From the NCBI RefSeq assembly GCF_029581275.1, contig NZ_CP120742.1, positions 4,588,501 to 4,652,500 on the forward strand: a stretch of DNA of 64,000 nucleotides, given 5' to 3'. The DNA comes from Micromonospora sp. WMMD1155. Its GTDB lineage: Bacteria > Actinomycetota > Actinomycetes > Mycobacteriales > Micromonosporaceae. Below are positions 26,920-37,016 of this stretch, piece after piece (position 1 is the first letter of the stretch; the number at the start of each line of letters is the position of its first letter). The notes under the pieces were generated by a model, which was not told the DNA's origin, made no database searches, and worked only from the letters and a program-made list of their open reading frames with translations. Made by a program: the position numbers and the translations under genes.

Positions 26920-27723
26920 ATGAGCCGGATCGGGCTGGCCTTCGACAAGGCCCGCGCCGACGGGCGGGCACTGCTGGTCGGCTGCATGCCGGCCGGTTTC
27001 CCGAGCGTCGAGGGCAGCATCGCCGCGATGACCGCCATGGTCGAGGCCGGCGTGGACGTCATCGAGGTGGAGATCCCCTACTCCGACCCGGTGATGGACG
27101 GGCCGGTGATCCAGCGGGCCAGTGACATCGCCCTGGCCGGGGGCGTCCGCACCGCGGACACCATGCGCATCATCGAGGCGGTGGCCGCCACCGGCGCACC
27201 GGTGGTCACCATGACCTACTGGAACCCGGTCGAGCGGTACGGCGTGGACGTCTTCGCCCGTGACCTCGCCTCCGCTGGTGGCACCGGTCTGATCACCCCG
27301 GACCTGATTCCGGACGAGGCCGACGAGTGGCTGGCCGCCTCGGACGCGCACGGACTGGACCGCACGTTCCTGGTCTCGCCGTCGTCCACCGACGCCCGGC
27401 TGGCGATGACGGTGCAGCACTGCCGTGGCTTCGTCTACGCGACAGCGGTGATGGGAGTGACCGGTGCCCGGGCGCGTACCTCGGACGCCGCCCCGACGCT
27501 CGTCTCCCGGACCCGCGCGGTCACCGACCTGCCGATCGGTGTGGGCCTCGGGGTGGGCACCGGCGCGCAGGCCGGCACCGTCGCCGGGTACGCCGACGGG
27601 GTGATCGTCGGCAGCGCCCTGGTCCGGTGCCTGCTCGACGCGCCCACCGAGGCCGACGGGCTGGCCGCCCTGCGCACGCTCAGCGCCGAACTCGCCGAGG
27701 GTGTCCGCAACCCCACCCGCTGA
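26920..27723 (+). CDS. trpA: Tryptophan synthase alpha subunit
   Basis: TrpA cleaves indole-glycerol phosphate and channels indole to TrpB. The 267-residue barrel has the catalytic glutamate and aspartate in DVIEVEIPYSDPVMDGPVIQ, the loop YWNPVERYG, and PDLIPDEADEW. The phosphate sites are ATAVMGVTGAR and GVGLGVGTGAQA. ATG 26920 begins one base after the trpB stop; the ribosome-binding site GGAGCGG lies within trpB. It ends the trp cluster in front of a 52-base palindrome. Confidence 0.97.
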   Translation: MSRIGLAFDKARADGRALLVGCMPAGFPSVEGSIAAMTAMVEAGVDVIEVEIPYSDPVMDGPVIQRASDIALAGGVRTADTMRIIEAVAATGAPVVTMTYWNPVERYGVDVFARDLASAGGTGLITPDLIPDEADEWLAASDAHGLDRTFLVSPSSTDARLAMTVQHCRGFVYATAVMGVTGARARTSDAAPTLVSRTRAVTDLPIGVGLGVGTGAQAGTVAGYADGVIVGSALVRCLLDAPTEADGLAALRTLSAELAEGVRNPTR

Positions 27724-27782
27724 ACCCGTCCGCGCTGGGCCCCTGTGGCCGGCCGGCGCGCAGCGCGGGGCATGTCTGTCTG

Positions 27783-27834
27783 TTGAGCGGTATACCTGTG
27801 AGTCATATTTATGACCCAGAGGTATACCGCTCAA
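27783..27834. terminator. 52-nt nested palindrome between trpA and NUDIX gene
   Basis: TTGAGCGGTATACCT (27783-27797) pairs perfectly with 27820-27834. Inside it, GTCAT (27802-27806) pairs with ATGAC (27811-27815) around an ATTT loop. Two of the four spacer pairs also match, so almost all 52 bases are palindromic. It is unusually AT-rich. The convergent NUDIX stop codon lies in its centre. A bidirectional terminator or a dispersed palindromic element is likely; GGTATACC is itself a palindrome and could also be a protein site. Confidence 0.75.
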
Positions 27835-28375
27835 TCGCATGTGGCGCGGCGGCGAGGGTGCCGGCTGGGCGGCCCTCCTCGGCCGGGCGAGCCGCCGGCA
27901 GGGGCGCGGAGGCGACGGCACCGGGTACGCAGGGCACCTCGCGGAGCACGCCGGAGCGACCGGCGGTCGCGTCGGTGACGGCGGCCCGGGTGAGCGGGGT
28001 GACCGCACCGGGTAGCGCCCCGGGGGAGTGCCAGGTCAACCGGCAGCCGGGTGCGGGGTCGGCGGCGGGTCGGACCCCGGCCGCGCGGGCCCGGAACACG
28101 TGCACGAGTACGTCCGGCAGTGGAGCGGCGCGCCCGGCCAGGGTTTCCACCGGCGGGCCGGTCAGGTGATAGACACCGACCAGGTCGACCAACTCGATGT
28201 CCCAGCCGGTCTCCGCGCGGATGTCCCGCAGCGCCGCCCCTACCGGGCTCTCCGCCGGACGTAGCCGTCCACCGGGCAGCGCGTGGCGGCGCGTACCCCG
28301 GCTCTGCCGGCAGAGCAGCACCCGGCCGGTGTCGTCGGTGACGACAGCGGCGACCGCCCAGGTGAGCGCGCTCAT
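27809..28375 (-). CDS. NUDIX hydrolase
   Basis: This 188-residue protein should hydrolyse a nucleoside-diphosphate-linked compound. The Nudix box is GGRLRPAESPVGAALRDIRAETGW: the glycine, first glutamate and the final E-x-G are kept, but the usual R-E-U-x-E-E reads R-D-I-R-A-E, so metal binding may be altered. Strands LTWAVAAVVTDDTGRVLLCRQ and the HALPGG entry are typical. The C-terminal 40 residues are Ala/Pro-rich and end inside the palindrome at 27783-27834. ATG 28375 is used; TTG 28381 is also in frame. It is convergent with trpA and divergent from lgt. Confidence 0.85.
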   Translation of the reverse strand: MSALTWAVAAVVTDDTGRVLLCRQSRGTRRHALPGGRLRPAESPVGAALRDIRAETGWDIELVDLVGVYHLTGPPVETLAGRAAPLPDVLVHVFRARAAGVRPAADPAPGCRLTWHSPGALPGAVTPLTRAAVTDATAGRSGVLREVPCVPGAVASAPLPAARPAEEGRPAGTLAAAPHAIERYTSGS

Positions 28376-28477
28376 GGACAAAGAGCGTACGGGGGTGCAA
28401 ACCAGAAGTCACCGAGTTGCGGGCTCCGGCGGCCCGGGGTGCCGCGGTGGGGGTGTGCAGCGGTAGCGTGTGCACCC

Positions 28478-29710
28478 GTGACCCTCGCCTCGCTGTCCCC
28501 CCAGGCGGCCCTGCCCAGCCCCAGCACCGCGGTCTGGCAGCTCGGGCCGGTGCCGATCCGGGCCTACGCGCTCTGCATCATCGCCGGCATCGTGCTGGCC
28601 TGCTGGGTGACGGAGCGCCGGCTGCGGCAGCGCGGCGTCGCGCCCGGCGCGGTGCTCGACATCGCCGTCTGGGCGGTGCCCGCCGGCATCATCGGCGCCC
28701 GGATCTACCACGTGATCACCTCACCGGAGAAGTACTTCGGCGCCGGTGGTGAGCCGTTGAAGGCGTTCGCCATCTGGGAGGGTGGTCTCGGCATCTGGGG
28801 CGCGGTCGCCGGCGGCGCGGTCGGGGCGTGGATCGCGGCCCGACAGCTCGGCATCCCGTTCGGGGTGGTGGCCGACGCGCTGGCGCCGGGGCTGCCGCTG
28901 GCCCAGGCGGTCGGCCGGCTCGGCAACTGGTTCAACAACGAGCTGTTCGGCGCGCGTACCACACTGCCGTGGGGCCTGGAGATCCACCGGATGGACCCGG
29001 ACAACCCGGGGCACGCGCTGCGCGACGACGCCGGGCAGCCGATCCTCGAACCGGGCCTGTACCAGCCGACGTTCCTCTACGAGCTGCTGTGGAACCTCGG
29101 CGTGGCCGCCCTGGTCCTCGTCCTCGACCGTCGGCTCAAGCTGGGTCGGGGTCGGGCCTTCGCGCTCTACGTCATGGGCTACACCGCCGGCCGGTTCTGG
29201 ATCGAGCTGATGCGCACCGACGAGGCGAACCAGATCCTCGGCGTCCGGCTCAACGTCTGGACCGCCGCGCTGGTCTTCCTCGGCGGGTTGATCTACTTCG
29301 TGCGGGTGCGCGGCCCGCAGGAGTTCCTGATCCCGCTCGGCGCGACGGCGACGCCGACTCCGCCCACCGCGTCCGACCTGTCCCAGGTGGACCTGTCCGA
29401 GCGGGAGACCCCCACGCGGGCTGCCGCGCCGGAGGGCTACCGGGTGGTCAGCGAGGAGCAGTACGCCGCCTGGCAGGAGACCGGCGTCGTACCGCCGGAG
29501 CCCGGCGCCGACGAGACCCGCACCGACGAGATCCGCACCGGCGAGGCGGCCGTCGACGGGCCGTCGTCCCACGACCCGGCGGACGAGTCGTCAGCCGACC
29601 GTGCCGACGTCACGAGCACGCGGCCCGCAGACGGGGCTGACGTCGCCGGCACCCGGCCCGCCGATCGGGCTGACGCCGCCGGCGCGCGGCCCGCCGACCG
29701 GGACAGCTGA
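28478..29710 (+). CDS. lgt: Prolipoprotein diacylglyceryl transferase
   Basis: Lgt is the essential membrane enzyme that moves diacylglyceryl from phosphatidylglycerol to the lipobox cysteine of prolipoproteins. The core (about residues 15-285) has seven membrane helices with the family motifs IWEGGLGIWGAVAGG, the signature AVGRLGNWFNNELFG (Arg and Asn of the active site), PTFLYELLWNLG and GRFWIELMRTDEANQ. Residues 290-410 are an acidic, Ala/Pro-rich tail with an approximately 12-residue repeat (ADRADAAGARPADR and related), common in actinobacterial Lgt. GTG 28478 lies eight bases after TAGCGT, which suggests leaderless transcription. The gene is 15 bases upstream of the FAD monooxygenase gene. 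Confidence 0.95.
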   Translation: MTLASLSPQAALPSPSTAVWQLGPVPIRAYALCIIAGIVLACWVTERRLRQRGVAPGAVLDIAVWAVPAGIIGARIYHVITSPEKYFGAGGEPLKAFAIWEGGLGIWGAVAGGAVGAWIAARQLGIPFGVVADALAPGLPLAQAVGRLGNWFNNELFGARTTLPWGLEIHRMDPDNPGHALRDDAGQPILEPGLYQPTFLYELLWNLGVAALVLVLDRRLKLGRGRAFALYVMGYTAGRFWIELMRTDEANQILGVRLNVWTAALVFLGGLIYFVRVRGPQEFLIPLGATATPTPPTASDLSQVDLSERETPTRAAAPEGYRVVSEEQYAAWQETGVVPPEPGADETRTDEIRTGEAAVDGPSSHDPADESSADRADVTSTRPADGADVAGTRPADRADAAGARPADRDS

Positions 29711-29725
29711 GCGGGGGCGTAACCG

Positions 29726-30913
29726 ATGCGAAGCGCGGTGGTGGTCGGCGCCGGGGTGGGTGGCCTCGCGGTGGCCGGCGCGCTGGCCCGCTCCGGCTGG
29801 ACGGTCACCCTGATGGAGCGCGCCGAACGGGTCCGGCCCGAGCCGACCGCCGTCGTGCTCTGGCCCAACGGTGTCCGCGCGCTGCAAGCCCTCGGGCTCG
29901 GCGCGGGTCTGGCCGCCATCGCCACTCCGCTTCCCGACGGCGGGGTCCGCCGCCCGGACGGGCACTGGCTCGTGCAGCCCCGGCCCGTCCCCGCCGACCG
30001 GATGCCGGTGGTGGTGCACCGCGAGGACCTGCACGACGCGTTGATCGCCGGCCTCGGCGAGCGGGTCGACCTGCGGACCGGCGTGACCGTGCGCCACGTC
30101 CGGGTCGAGCCCGGTCAACGACCCGCGGTCAGCGACGGGCGACAGACCATCGAGGTCGACCTGGTGGTCGCGGCCGACGGCACGGACAGCGGCATCCGCC
30201 GCCAACTCGCCCCCGAATCCCGGGTGGTCAGCTCCGGGTGTGCCGCCTGGCGCGCCGTCATCCCCTGGTACAAGGCGCCTCGCCTACCCGACGATCAACC
30301 GCTGGCCGGTGAGATCCTCGGCGCGGGCTACCGGTTCGTGGCGGCGTCGTTGGGCGAGCGCGGCTCGTCGGGTGGTTCCACCCGGGGTGGCATCTACTGG
30401 GTGGCCACCGCCGCGGGCGCGCCCCGCCCCGAACCACCGGAGACCCAGCTCGCCCTGCTGCGGCGCTGGTACTCGGGCTGGCCCGACCCGATCAGCGCGC
30501 TGCTCGACGCCACCGACCCCTCCGACCTGGTCCAGCAGGAGGTCCGCGAGCTGCGTCCGCTGCCCCGCTCGTACGGCTTCCCGGCCGGGCCGGGAGGGGT
30601 GGTGCTGCTCGGCGACGCGGCGCACGCCATGCCGCCGCACCTCGGGCAGGGCGCCTGCCTCGCCTTCGAGGACGCCGCCACGCTCGCCTCCCTGCTCCGC
30701 GAGGCGCGGCTGCCCGACGCCGTTCAGGCGTACGACCGGGTGCGTCGCCCACGCGCCGCGACAGTGGTTCGGCAGACGCGGCGGATGTCGGCGGTGCTCC
30801 AGGCCCGTGGCCGGTTGGCGCTGCGCGCCCGCGACGCCGCCCTGGGCACGATCAACTCCCGACTGCTCTCCAGCGCCGCCGCGTCCGCCGCCCAGTGGCG
30901 TCCCCCCACCTGA
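29726..30913 (+). CDS. FAD-dependent monooxygenase/oxidoreductase
   Basis: This 395-residue protein is a group A flavoprotein hydroxylase-like enzyme. It has the dinucleotide fold GAGVGGLAVAGALARSGW with the acidic ribose ligand in TLMERAE, the middle DLVVAADGTDSGIRRQ (DG motif) and the FAD-ribityl motif VVLLGDAAHAMPPHLGQGACLAFEDA. Members hydroxylate aromatic or secondary-metabolite substrates with NAD(P)H and O2; the substrate here is unknown. ATG 29726 gives a start directly at the beta strand MRSAVVVGAG. It is probably co-transcribed with lgt. The following 415 bases hold only repeats. Confidence 0.9.
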   Translation: MRSAVVVGAGVGGLAVAGALARSGWTVTLMERAERVRPEPTAVVLWPNGVRALQALGLGAGLAAIATPLPDGGVRRPDGHWLVQPRPVPADRMPVVVHREDLHDALIAGLGERVDLRTGVTVRHVRVEPGQRPAVSDGRQTIEVDLVVAADGTDSGIRRQLAPESRVVSSGCAAWRAVIPWYKAPRLPDDQPLAGEILGAGYRFVAASLGERGSSGGSTRGGIYWVATAAGAPRPEPPETQLALLRRWYSGWPDPISALLDATDPSDLVQQEVRELRPLPRSYGFPAGPGGVVLLGDAAHAMPPHLGQGACLAFEDAATLASLLREARLPDAVQAYDRVRRPRAATVVRQTRRMSAVLQARGRLALRARDAALGTINSRLLSSAAASAAQWRPPT

Positions 30914-30960
30914 CCATCCCACCCCACCCTGGCCCGCCGCTCGCACCCTCGTGCCCCCAT

Positions 30961-31032
30961 CGATCATGGAGTTGTGGTGGTAGACGGAGGATGGCAAAAC
31001 CCTCCTTAACCGGCACCACAACTCCATGATCG
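30961..31032. repeat. Inverted repeat with perfect 19-bp arms
   Basis: CGATCATGGAGTTGTGGTG (30961-30979) is perfectly repeated in inverse at 31014-31032, with a 34-base centre containing GGAGGATGGC and CCCTCCTTAACC. It begins 48 bases after the FAD gene. It may act as its terminator or be a small dispersed element; nothing coding is seen in 30914-31328. Confidence 0.8.
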
Positions 31033-31159
31033 GGAGGGTCGAGGGGTGGGGTTGGTTCCTGTCGCGCCTCGGTCTATGCGGCCCGGTCCGGGCCTCGGTG
31101 CCGGTCGCCCGTCGCCGTCGTGTCTGCCTCTCGCGAGCCCTCTCCGTCGGGAGATCCGC

Positions 31160-31178
31160 GCAACATCAGAGATGTTGC
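31160..31178. repeat. Short perfect hairpin in the intergenic repeat cluster
   Basis: GCAACATC (31160-31167) pairs with GATGTTGC (31171-31178) around AGA. It is part of the repeat-rich gap 30914-31328 and has no gene assigned to it. Confidence 0.6.
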
Positions 31179-31228
31179 TGCCTCCGGCGCGTCGCAGGCA
31201 GCAAGAACAGGGAAGTTGCTCGGATCTT

Positions 31229-31319
31229 GGTGCGGGGTGCGGGGTGCGGGGTGCGGGGTGCGGGGTGCGGGGTGCGGGGTGCGGGGTGCGGGGTGCGGGG
31301 TGCGGGGTGCGGGGTGCGG
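31229..31319 (+). repeat. 13 perfect tandem copies of the heptamer GGTGCGG
   Basis: Bases 31229-31319 consist of GGTGCGG repeated 13 times without interruption. The array ends nine bases before the stop codon of the convergent-facing GNAT gene. It is a simple-sequence repeat likely to vary in copy number through slippage; it is not a CRISPR array because there are no spacers. Confidence 0.95.
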
Positions 31320-31328
31320 AGTCAGGGA

Positions 31329-32174
31329 TCAGGGGATCAGGGCCGCGGGTTCGGCGATGCAGGCGGTGCCGATGCGGCGGAAGCCGACCCGCAGGTAGAC
31401 GCGAGCGATGTCCTCGCTGCCGGCGGAGAGGAAGACCAGGTCGGTGCCGGCCGCGAGGAGTTCCCGGGCGAGGGTGGCGGTAAGTGCGGCGCCCAGCCCG
31501 CGTCGCCGGGCGGCCGGCAGGGTGGCCACCCCGGCGATCTCCGCGACGTCGTCGACCCGCATGGCCATGCCGCTGGCCAGCGCGCCCTCGGTCGGCGTGC
31601 CGGCCAGTGCGGAGATCCGTCGGCCGTCGGCGATGCGGGCGCGTTCCTCGTCGAGTGCGGCGAGTTCGAGTTCGGTGACGGCGGCGTCCCGCTCGGCCGG
31701 GCCCGCCTCTCCGGTCGCGGTGCCGGCGGCGGCGAACGACACGGCGGCCACCGCCCGTCGGGCGGCGACGTCGGCGGCGAAGTCGGGGGAGTCGGCGGCC
31801 AGCACCCGTACCGCCACGTCGGACAGGGTCGCCGGGTCGGGCAGCTCGGTCGGGTCGAGCACCATCAGCGGTGCCTCCAGCACGTGCAGCCCTGCCGAGC
31901 GCGCGACCGCCAGCAGCTCAGGGGTCGTCTCGTGCACCCACTCGAAGGCTTCCGGCAGGCCCAGCTTCCGTTGCCGTTCGCGGACCGCCGTCACGTCGGC
32001 CAGCGACGGTGGTCCGGTGGCGTCGAGCCGGGGACGGGCGTAGAACGGCCAACCGTTGCCCTCGCGGACGAACAGCACCAACCCGCCATGGTCCTCCGCA
32101 CCGGCGACGTCGCGGGGCACCGCGTCGTAGAAACGTTCCAACCGGTCGAAGACGTGTTTGTTGAGCGGATCCAC
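31329..32174 (-). CDS. GNAT-family N-acetyltransferase
   Basis: This 281-residue protein has one clear GNAT domain in the C-terminal third: EIAGVATLPAARRRGLGAALTATLARELLAAGTDLVFLSAGSEDIARVYLRVGFRRIGTA, which includes the acetyl-CoA pyrophosphate loop R-R-x-G-L-G-A and the final YLRVGF strand. The N-terminal half (WPFYARPRLDATG, FEWVHETTPELLAVARSAGL) resembles a degenerate second GNAT domain. The substrate is unknown. GTG 32174 is the likely start. The gene is divergent from gltB across a 144-base gap, and its end borders the heptamer array. Confidence 0.85.
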   Translation of the reverse strand: MDPLNKHVFDRLERFYDAVPRDVAGAEDHGGLVLFVREGNGWPFYARPRLDATGPPSLADVTAVRERQRKLGLPEAFEWVHETTPELLAVARSAGLHVLEAPLMVLDPTELPDPATLSDVAVRVLAADSPDFAADVAARRAVAAVSFAAAGTATGEAGPAERDAAVTELELAALDEERARIADGRRISALAGTPTEGALASGMAMRVDDVAEIAGVATLPAARRRGLGAALTATLARELLAAGTDLVFLSAGSEDIARVYLRVGFRRIGTACIAEPAALIP

Positions 32175-32318
32175 CGCGCGAGACTACACGTCCCAGCCAG
32201 TGGACGGTGTGATCAATCTCAGGTGGCCGTGCGAGCGTCGCCCTAACGTAGACTCAATAGACCCACGGGCCGACGTCGTCCCCACCATGATCCAACCTGA
32301 GTGACGACAGGAGGCCCG

Positions 32319-35300
32319 GTGGCTCAGCCGTACGCGGATATGACACAGCCGTACCCGCACAGCCCGCAGGCGTCCCCGATGCCCGATCCCCGCCCGTCCG
32401 CCCAGGGGCTCTACGACCCCGCGCAGGAGCACGACGCCTGCGGTGTGGCGTTCGTGGCGGACCTGCACGGCAGGCGTTCCCACGCGGTCGTCGCCAATGG
32501 GCTCGGTGCCCTGTGTCGGCTGGACCATCGCGGTGCCCGGGGCGCGGAGCCGAACACCGGCGACGGCGCGGGCATCATGATCCAGGTCCCCGACGCGTTC
32601 CTGCGCGCGGTGGCCGACGTCGCGCTTCCCCCGGCCGGCGAGTACGCGACGGGGCTGGTCTTCCTCCCCGACGACGACGCCGCCGAGGCGCGTGCCCGGC
32701 AGGTGGTCGAGAAGTACGCGCTGGTCGAGGGGGCCGACCTGCTCGGCTGGCGGGATGTGCCGATCGACAGCAGCGATCTCGGCGAGACGGCCCTGGCGGC
32801 GATGCCCCGGGTCCGGCAGCTCTTCCTGGCCGCGCGCCGGCTCACCGACGCGCCCGAGGGGCCGGCCGGTTCGCCGCTGCACGGCATCGAGCTGGACCGG
32901 GTGGCGTTCAGCCTGCGCAAACAGGCCGAGCGGGAGACCGCCGAGCGGGGTGTGCCGGCGTACTTCCCGTCGCTGTCCAGCCGCACCATGGTCTACAAGG
33001 GAATGCTCACCCCCGACCAGTTGCCGGCGTTCTACCCGGACCTGCGTGACGAGCGGATCGACAGCGCGATCGCGTTGGTGCACTCGCGCTTCTCCACCAA
33101 CACGTTCCCGTCCTGGCCGCTGGCCCACCCGTACCGGTTCATCGCCCACAACGGCGAGATCAACACGATCCGCGGCAACCGCAACTGGATGCAGGCCCGC
33201 GAGGCGCTGCTGCGCTCGCCGAACGTGCCGGGCAACATCCGGCGGGTGTTCCCGGTGTGTACGCCCGGCGCCTCCGACTCGGCGAACTTCGACGAGGTCC
33301 TGGAGTTGCTGCACCTGGCGGGGCGGAGCCTGCCGCACGCGGTGCTCATGATGATCCCCGAGGCGTGGGAGAACGACCCCGGCATGGAGCCGGCCAAGCG
33401 CGCCTTCTACCGCTTCCACGCCAGCCTCATGGAGCCGTGGGACGGTCCCGCCTCGGTGGCGTTCACCGACGGCGAGATCGTCGGCGCGGTGCTGGACCGC
33501 AACGGGCTGCGTCCGGGGCGCTGGTGGCAGACCGACGACGGCCTCGTCGTGCTCGGTTCCGAGGCGGGCGTGCTCGACCTCGACCCGGCTCACGTGGTCG
33601 CGAAGGGGCGACTCCAGCCGGGGAAGATGTTCCTGGTCGACACCGTCGCCGGTCGGATCGTGCACGACGAGGAGATCAAGTCCGAGCTGGCCGCCGCTCA
33701 GCCGTACGAGGAGTGGCTGCACGCGGGGCTGATCGAGCTGGGCGACCTGCCGGCCCGCGCGCACACCGTCTACACCCACGACTCGGTGCGTCGCCGCCAG
33801 CAGACCTTCGGTTACACCGAGGAGGAGCTGAAGATTCTCATCGGGCCGATGGCCCGCACCGGCGCCGAGCCGCTCGGTTCGATGGGTACGGACACTCCGA
33901 TCGCGCCGCTGTCCACCCGGCCACGACTGCTCTACGACTACTTCCACCAACTCTTCGCCCAGGTCACCAACCCGCCGTTGGACGCCATCCGGGAAGAGTT
34001 GGTGACCAGCCTGGCGTCGACCATCGGGCCGGAGGGCAACCTGCTCGACCCGGGTGCGGCGAGCTGCCGGCAGATCGTGCTGCCGCACCCGATCCTCGAC
34101 AACGACGAGCTGGCGAAGATCCTCTCCATCGACGAGGACGGCGACCTGCCCGGCTTCAAGGCGGTCCGGGTGTCCGGGCTGTACCGCGTCCGGGAGGGCG
34201 CCGCCGGGATCAAGGCGCGGCTGACCGAGATCTGTCGGCACGTCTCCGAGGCGATCGAGGACGGCGTCCGGATCCTGGTGCTCTCCGACCGGGACTCCAA
34301 CGCCGACCTGGCACCGATCCCGTCGCTGCTGCTCACCGCCGCGGTGCACCAGCACCTGGTGCGCGAGCAGACCCGGACGCAGGCGGCGTTGATCGTGGAG
34401 TCCGGCGACTGCCGGGAGGTGCACCACGCGGCGGTCCTGATCGGCTACGGCGCGGCGGCGGTCAACCCGTACCTGGCGTTCGAGTCCGTCGAGGACATGA
34501 TCGCTACCGGCGCGCTGGCCGGCGTCGAGCCCGCCGCCGCAGTGCGTAACTATGCCAAGGCGCTCGGCAAGGGCGTCCTGAAGATCATGTCGAAGATGGG
34601 CATCTCGACGGTCTCCTCGTACTGCGGGGCGCAGGTCTTCGAGGCGGTCGGTCTGGACACCCGGCTGGTCGAGCGCTACTTCCGGGGCACCCCCAGCCGC
34701 ATCGGCGGGGTGGGCCTCGCGGGCGTACACGCCGAGGTGGCCGCCCGGCACGCGCTGGCCTGGCCGGCCGCGGGCACCGCCGCCTCCGACCGGTTGGAGG
34801 TCGGCGGCGAGTACCAGTGGCGTCGCGAGGGTGAGCTGCACCTGTTCAACCCGGAGACGGTCTTCCTGCTGCAGCACGCCACCCGCAGCCGGCAGTACGA
34901 CGTCTTCCGCGAGTACACCGCGAAGGTCGACGCGCTCGCCGCGCAGGCCGGTTCGCTGCGCGGGCTGTTCACCCTGCGGACCGGGGTCCGCCCGGCGGTG
35001 CCGATCGAGGAGGTCGAGCCGGCCTCCGAGATCGTCAAGCGGTTCGCCACCGGCGCCATGTCGTACGGGTCGATCTCCGCGGAGGCGCACGAGACGCTGG
35101 CCATCGCGATGAACCGTCTCGGCGGCAAGTCCAACACCGGTGAGGGCGGCGAGGACGTCGAACGCCTGCACGACCCGGCCCGTCGCTCGTCGGTCAAGCA
35201 GATCGCCAGCGGTCGCTTCGGCGTGACCAGCGAATACCTGGTCAACGCCGACGACCTCCAGATCAAGATGGCCCAGGGCGCGAAGCCGGGTGAGGGTGGT

Positions 35301-37016
35301 CAGCTGCCCGGCAACAAGGTCTGGCCGTGGATCGCCCGTACCCGGCACGCCACCCCCGGCGTCGGTCTGATCTCCCCGCCGCCGCACCACGACATCTACT
35401 CCATCGAGGACCTGGCCCAGCTCGTCCACGACCTGAAGTGCGTCAACCCGGCGGCCCGGGTGCACGTCAAGCTGGTCAGCGAGGTCGGTGTCGGCACCGT
35501 CGCCGCCGGGGTGGCGAAGCTCAAGGCCGACGTCATCCTGATCTCCGGCCACGACGGCGGCACCGGCGCGTCCCCGATGAACTCGCTCAAGCACGCGGGC
35601 ACCCCGTGGGAGCTGGGGCTGGCCGAGGCGCAGCAGACGCTGTTGCTCAACAAGCTGCGCGACCGGGTCACCGTCCAGGTCGACGGTCAGCTCAAGACCG
35701 GCCGGGACGTGCTGGTCGCGGCGCTGCTCGGCGCGGAGGAGTTCGGTTTCGCGACCGCGCCGCTGATCGTCGCCGGCTGCGTGATGATGCGGGTCTGCCA
35801 CCTGGACACCTGCCCGGTCGGCATCGCCACCCAGAACCCGGTCCTGCGGGAGCGGTTCACCGGCACCCCGGAGTTCGTGGAGAACTTCTTCCTCTTCCTC
35901 GCCGAGGAGGTCCGGGGTTACCTGGCCGAGCTGGGTCTGCGGTCGATCGAGGAGGCGATCGGGCAGTCCGAGTTGCTCGATGTGGCCCCGGCCCTGACGC
36001 ACTGGAAGGCCCACGGGCTGGACCTGGCACCCGTCCTGCACCTGCCGGAGCTGCCCGCCGGTGCGGCCCGACGCGGGGTGCGCGCCCAGGACCACGGCCT
36101 GGAGCAGGCCCTGGACAACGAGCTGATCGCGCTGGCCCGTCCGGCGCTGTCGGAACGGGCGCCGGTCCGGGTCGAGGTGGCGGTGCGCAACGAGCACCGC
36201 AGCGTCGGCGCGATGCTCGGCGGGGAGGTCACCCGCCGCTTCGGCGGCGCCGGCCTCCCGGACGACACGATCGAGTTCGTGCTGCACGGCACGGCCGGGC
36301 AGTCGTTCGGCGCGTTCCTGCCGCGCGGGGTCACCCTGCGGCTGCACGGCGACGCCAACGACTACGTGGGCAAGGGCCTCTCCGGTGGGCGGGTCGTCGT
36401 CCGTCCGGACGCCGCCGCGCCGTTCCTCGACCCCGACGCCGAGCCGGGTCGGCGGGCCGAGGATCAGATCATCGCCGGCAACACCATCCTGTACGGAGCC
36501 ACGGCGGGCGAGGTCTTCCTGCGCGGCCGGGTGGGGGAGCGGTTCGCGGTCCGCAACTCCGGCGCGGTGGCCGTGGTCGAGGGCGTCGGCGACCACGGTT
36601 GCGAGTACATGACCGGCGGCACGGTCGTGGTGCTGGGTGCGACCGGCCGTAACTTCGCGGCCGGCATGTCCGGCGGTACGGCGTACGTGCACCACCTGGA
36701 CCGTGCGCGGGTCAACACCGAACTGGTGGACCTGGCGCCGCTGGGCGAGCAGGAGCAGTCCTTGCTGCACGAGCTGATCCAGCGGCACGTGGCCGAGACC
36801 GGCTCGTCGGTCGCCGAGGAGCTGCTCAAGCGCTGGCCGGAGGCGGTGGCCGAGTTCACCGCCGTGGTGCCCCGCGACTACCGCCGGGTGCTGGAGATCA
36901 TGCGGGCCGCCGAAGCCGCCGGCCGCGACGTCGACGACGCGGTGATGGGCGCGCTCAGCGCGCCGGCCGCGCCGCCCGCCCCGCGGGTGGCGGCCCAGGA
37001 GGTGGCACGTGCCTGA
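32319..37016 (+). CDS. gltB: Glutamate synthase large (alpha) subunit
   Basis: GltB transfers the amide of glutamine to 2-oxoglutarate, yielding two glutamates. From GTG 32319 the protein has 1565 residues. The propeptide ends at QEHDA, exposing the catalytic Cys41 of [12 protein letters not shown] after cleavage. The glutaminase domain has [27 protein letters not shown]. The FMN barrel contains [28 protein letters not shown] and [13 protein letters not shown], and the 3Fe-4S ligands are in [21 protein letters not shown] (about 1154, 1160, 1165). The C-terminal GXGXG helix repeats ([18 protein letters not shown]) are complete. AGGAGG (32309-32314) favours GTG 32319 over GTG 32301. It overlaps gltD by eight bases. 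Confidence 0.98.
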   Translation: MAQPYADMTQPYPHSPQASPMPDPRPSAQGLYDPAQEHDACGVAFVADLHGRRSHAVVANGLGALCRLDHRGARGAEPNTGDGAGIMIQVPDAFLRAVADVALPPAGEYATGLVFLPDDDAAEARARQVVEKYALVEGADLLGWRDVPIDSSDLGETALAAMPRVRQLFLAARRLTDAPEGPAGSPLHGIELDRVAFSLRKQAERETAERGVPAYFPSLSSRTMVYKGMLTPDQLPAFYPDLRDERIDSAIALVHSRFSTNTFPSWPLAHPYRFIAHNGEINTIRGNRNWMQAREALLRSPNVPGNIRRVFPVCTPGASDSANFDEVLELLHLAGRSLPHAVLMMIPEAWENDPGMEPAKRAFYRFHASLMEPWDGPASVAFTDGEIVGAVLDRNGLRPGRWWQTDDGLVVLGSEAGVLDLDPAHVVAKGRLQPGKMFLVDTVAGRIVHDEEIKSELAAAQPYEEWLHAGLIELGDLPARAHTVYTHDSVRRRQQTFGYTEEELKILIGPMARTGAEPLGSMGTDTPIAPLSTRPRLLYDYFHQLFAQVTNPPLDAIREELVTSLASTIGPEGNLLDPGAASCRQIVLPHPILDNDELAKILSIDEDGDLPGFKAVRVSGLYRVREGAAGIKARLTEICRHVSEAIEDGVRILVLSDRDSNADLAPIPSLLLTAAVHQHLVREQTRTQAALIVESGDCREVHHAAVLIGYGAAAVNPYLAFESVEDMIATGALAGVEPAAAVRNYAKALGKGVLKIMSKMGISTVSSYCGAQVFEAVGLDTRLVERYFRGTPSRIGGVGLAGVHAEVAARHALAWPAAGTAASDRLEVGGEYQWRREGELHLFNPETVFLLQHATRSRQYDVFREYTAKVDALAAQAGSLRGLFTLRTGVRPAVPIEEVEPASEIVKRFATGAMSYGSISAEAHETLAIAMNRLGGKSNTGEGGEDVERLHDPARRSSVKQIASGRFGVTSEYLVNADDLQIKMAQGAKPGEGGQLPGNKVWPWIARTRHATPGVGLISPPPHHDIYSIEDLAQLVHDLKCVNPAARVHVKLVSEVGVGTVAAGVAKLKADVILISGHDGGTGASPMNSLKHAGTPWELGLAEAQQTLLLNKLRDRVTVQVDGQLKTGRDVLVAALLGAEEFGFATAPLIVAGCVMMRVCHLDTCPVGIATQNPVLRERFTGTPEFVENFFLFLAEEVRGYLAELGLRSIEEAIGQSELLDVAPALTHWKAHGLDLAPVLHLPELPAGAARRGVRAQDHGLEQALDNELIALARPALSERAPVRVEVAVRNEHRSVGAMLGGEVTRRFGGAGLPDDTIEFVLHGTAGQSFGAFLPRGVTLRLHGDANDYVGKGLSGGRVVVRPDAAAPFLDPDAEPGRRAEDQIIAGNTILYGATAGEVFLRGRVGERFAVRNSGAVAVVEGVGDHGCEYMTGGTVVVLGATGRNFAAGMSGGTAYVHHLDRARVNTELVDLAPLGEQEQSLLHELIQRHVAETGSSVAEELLKRWPEAVAEFTAVVPRDYRRVLEIMRAAEAAGRDVDDAVMGALSAPAAPPAPRVAAQEVARA

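Noticed and set aside
31229..31319. Possible CRISPR array
   Set aside because: The repeats are seven bases long and contiguous with no spacers, and no cas genes are nearby.
32184..36788. A 1534-residue open frame antisense to gltB
   Set aside because: It mirrors the gltB coding frame, is low-complexity (His/Arg/Gly/Val-rich) and shows no domain. Long antisense frames are expected in DNA with this GC content.
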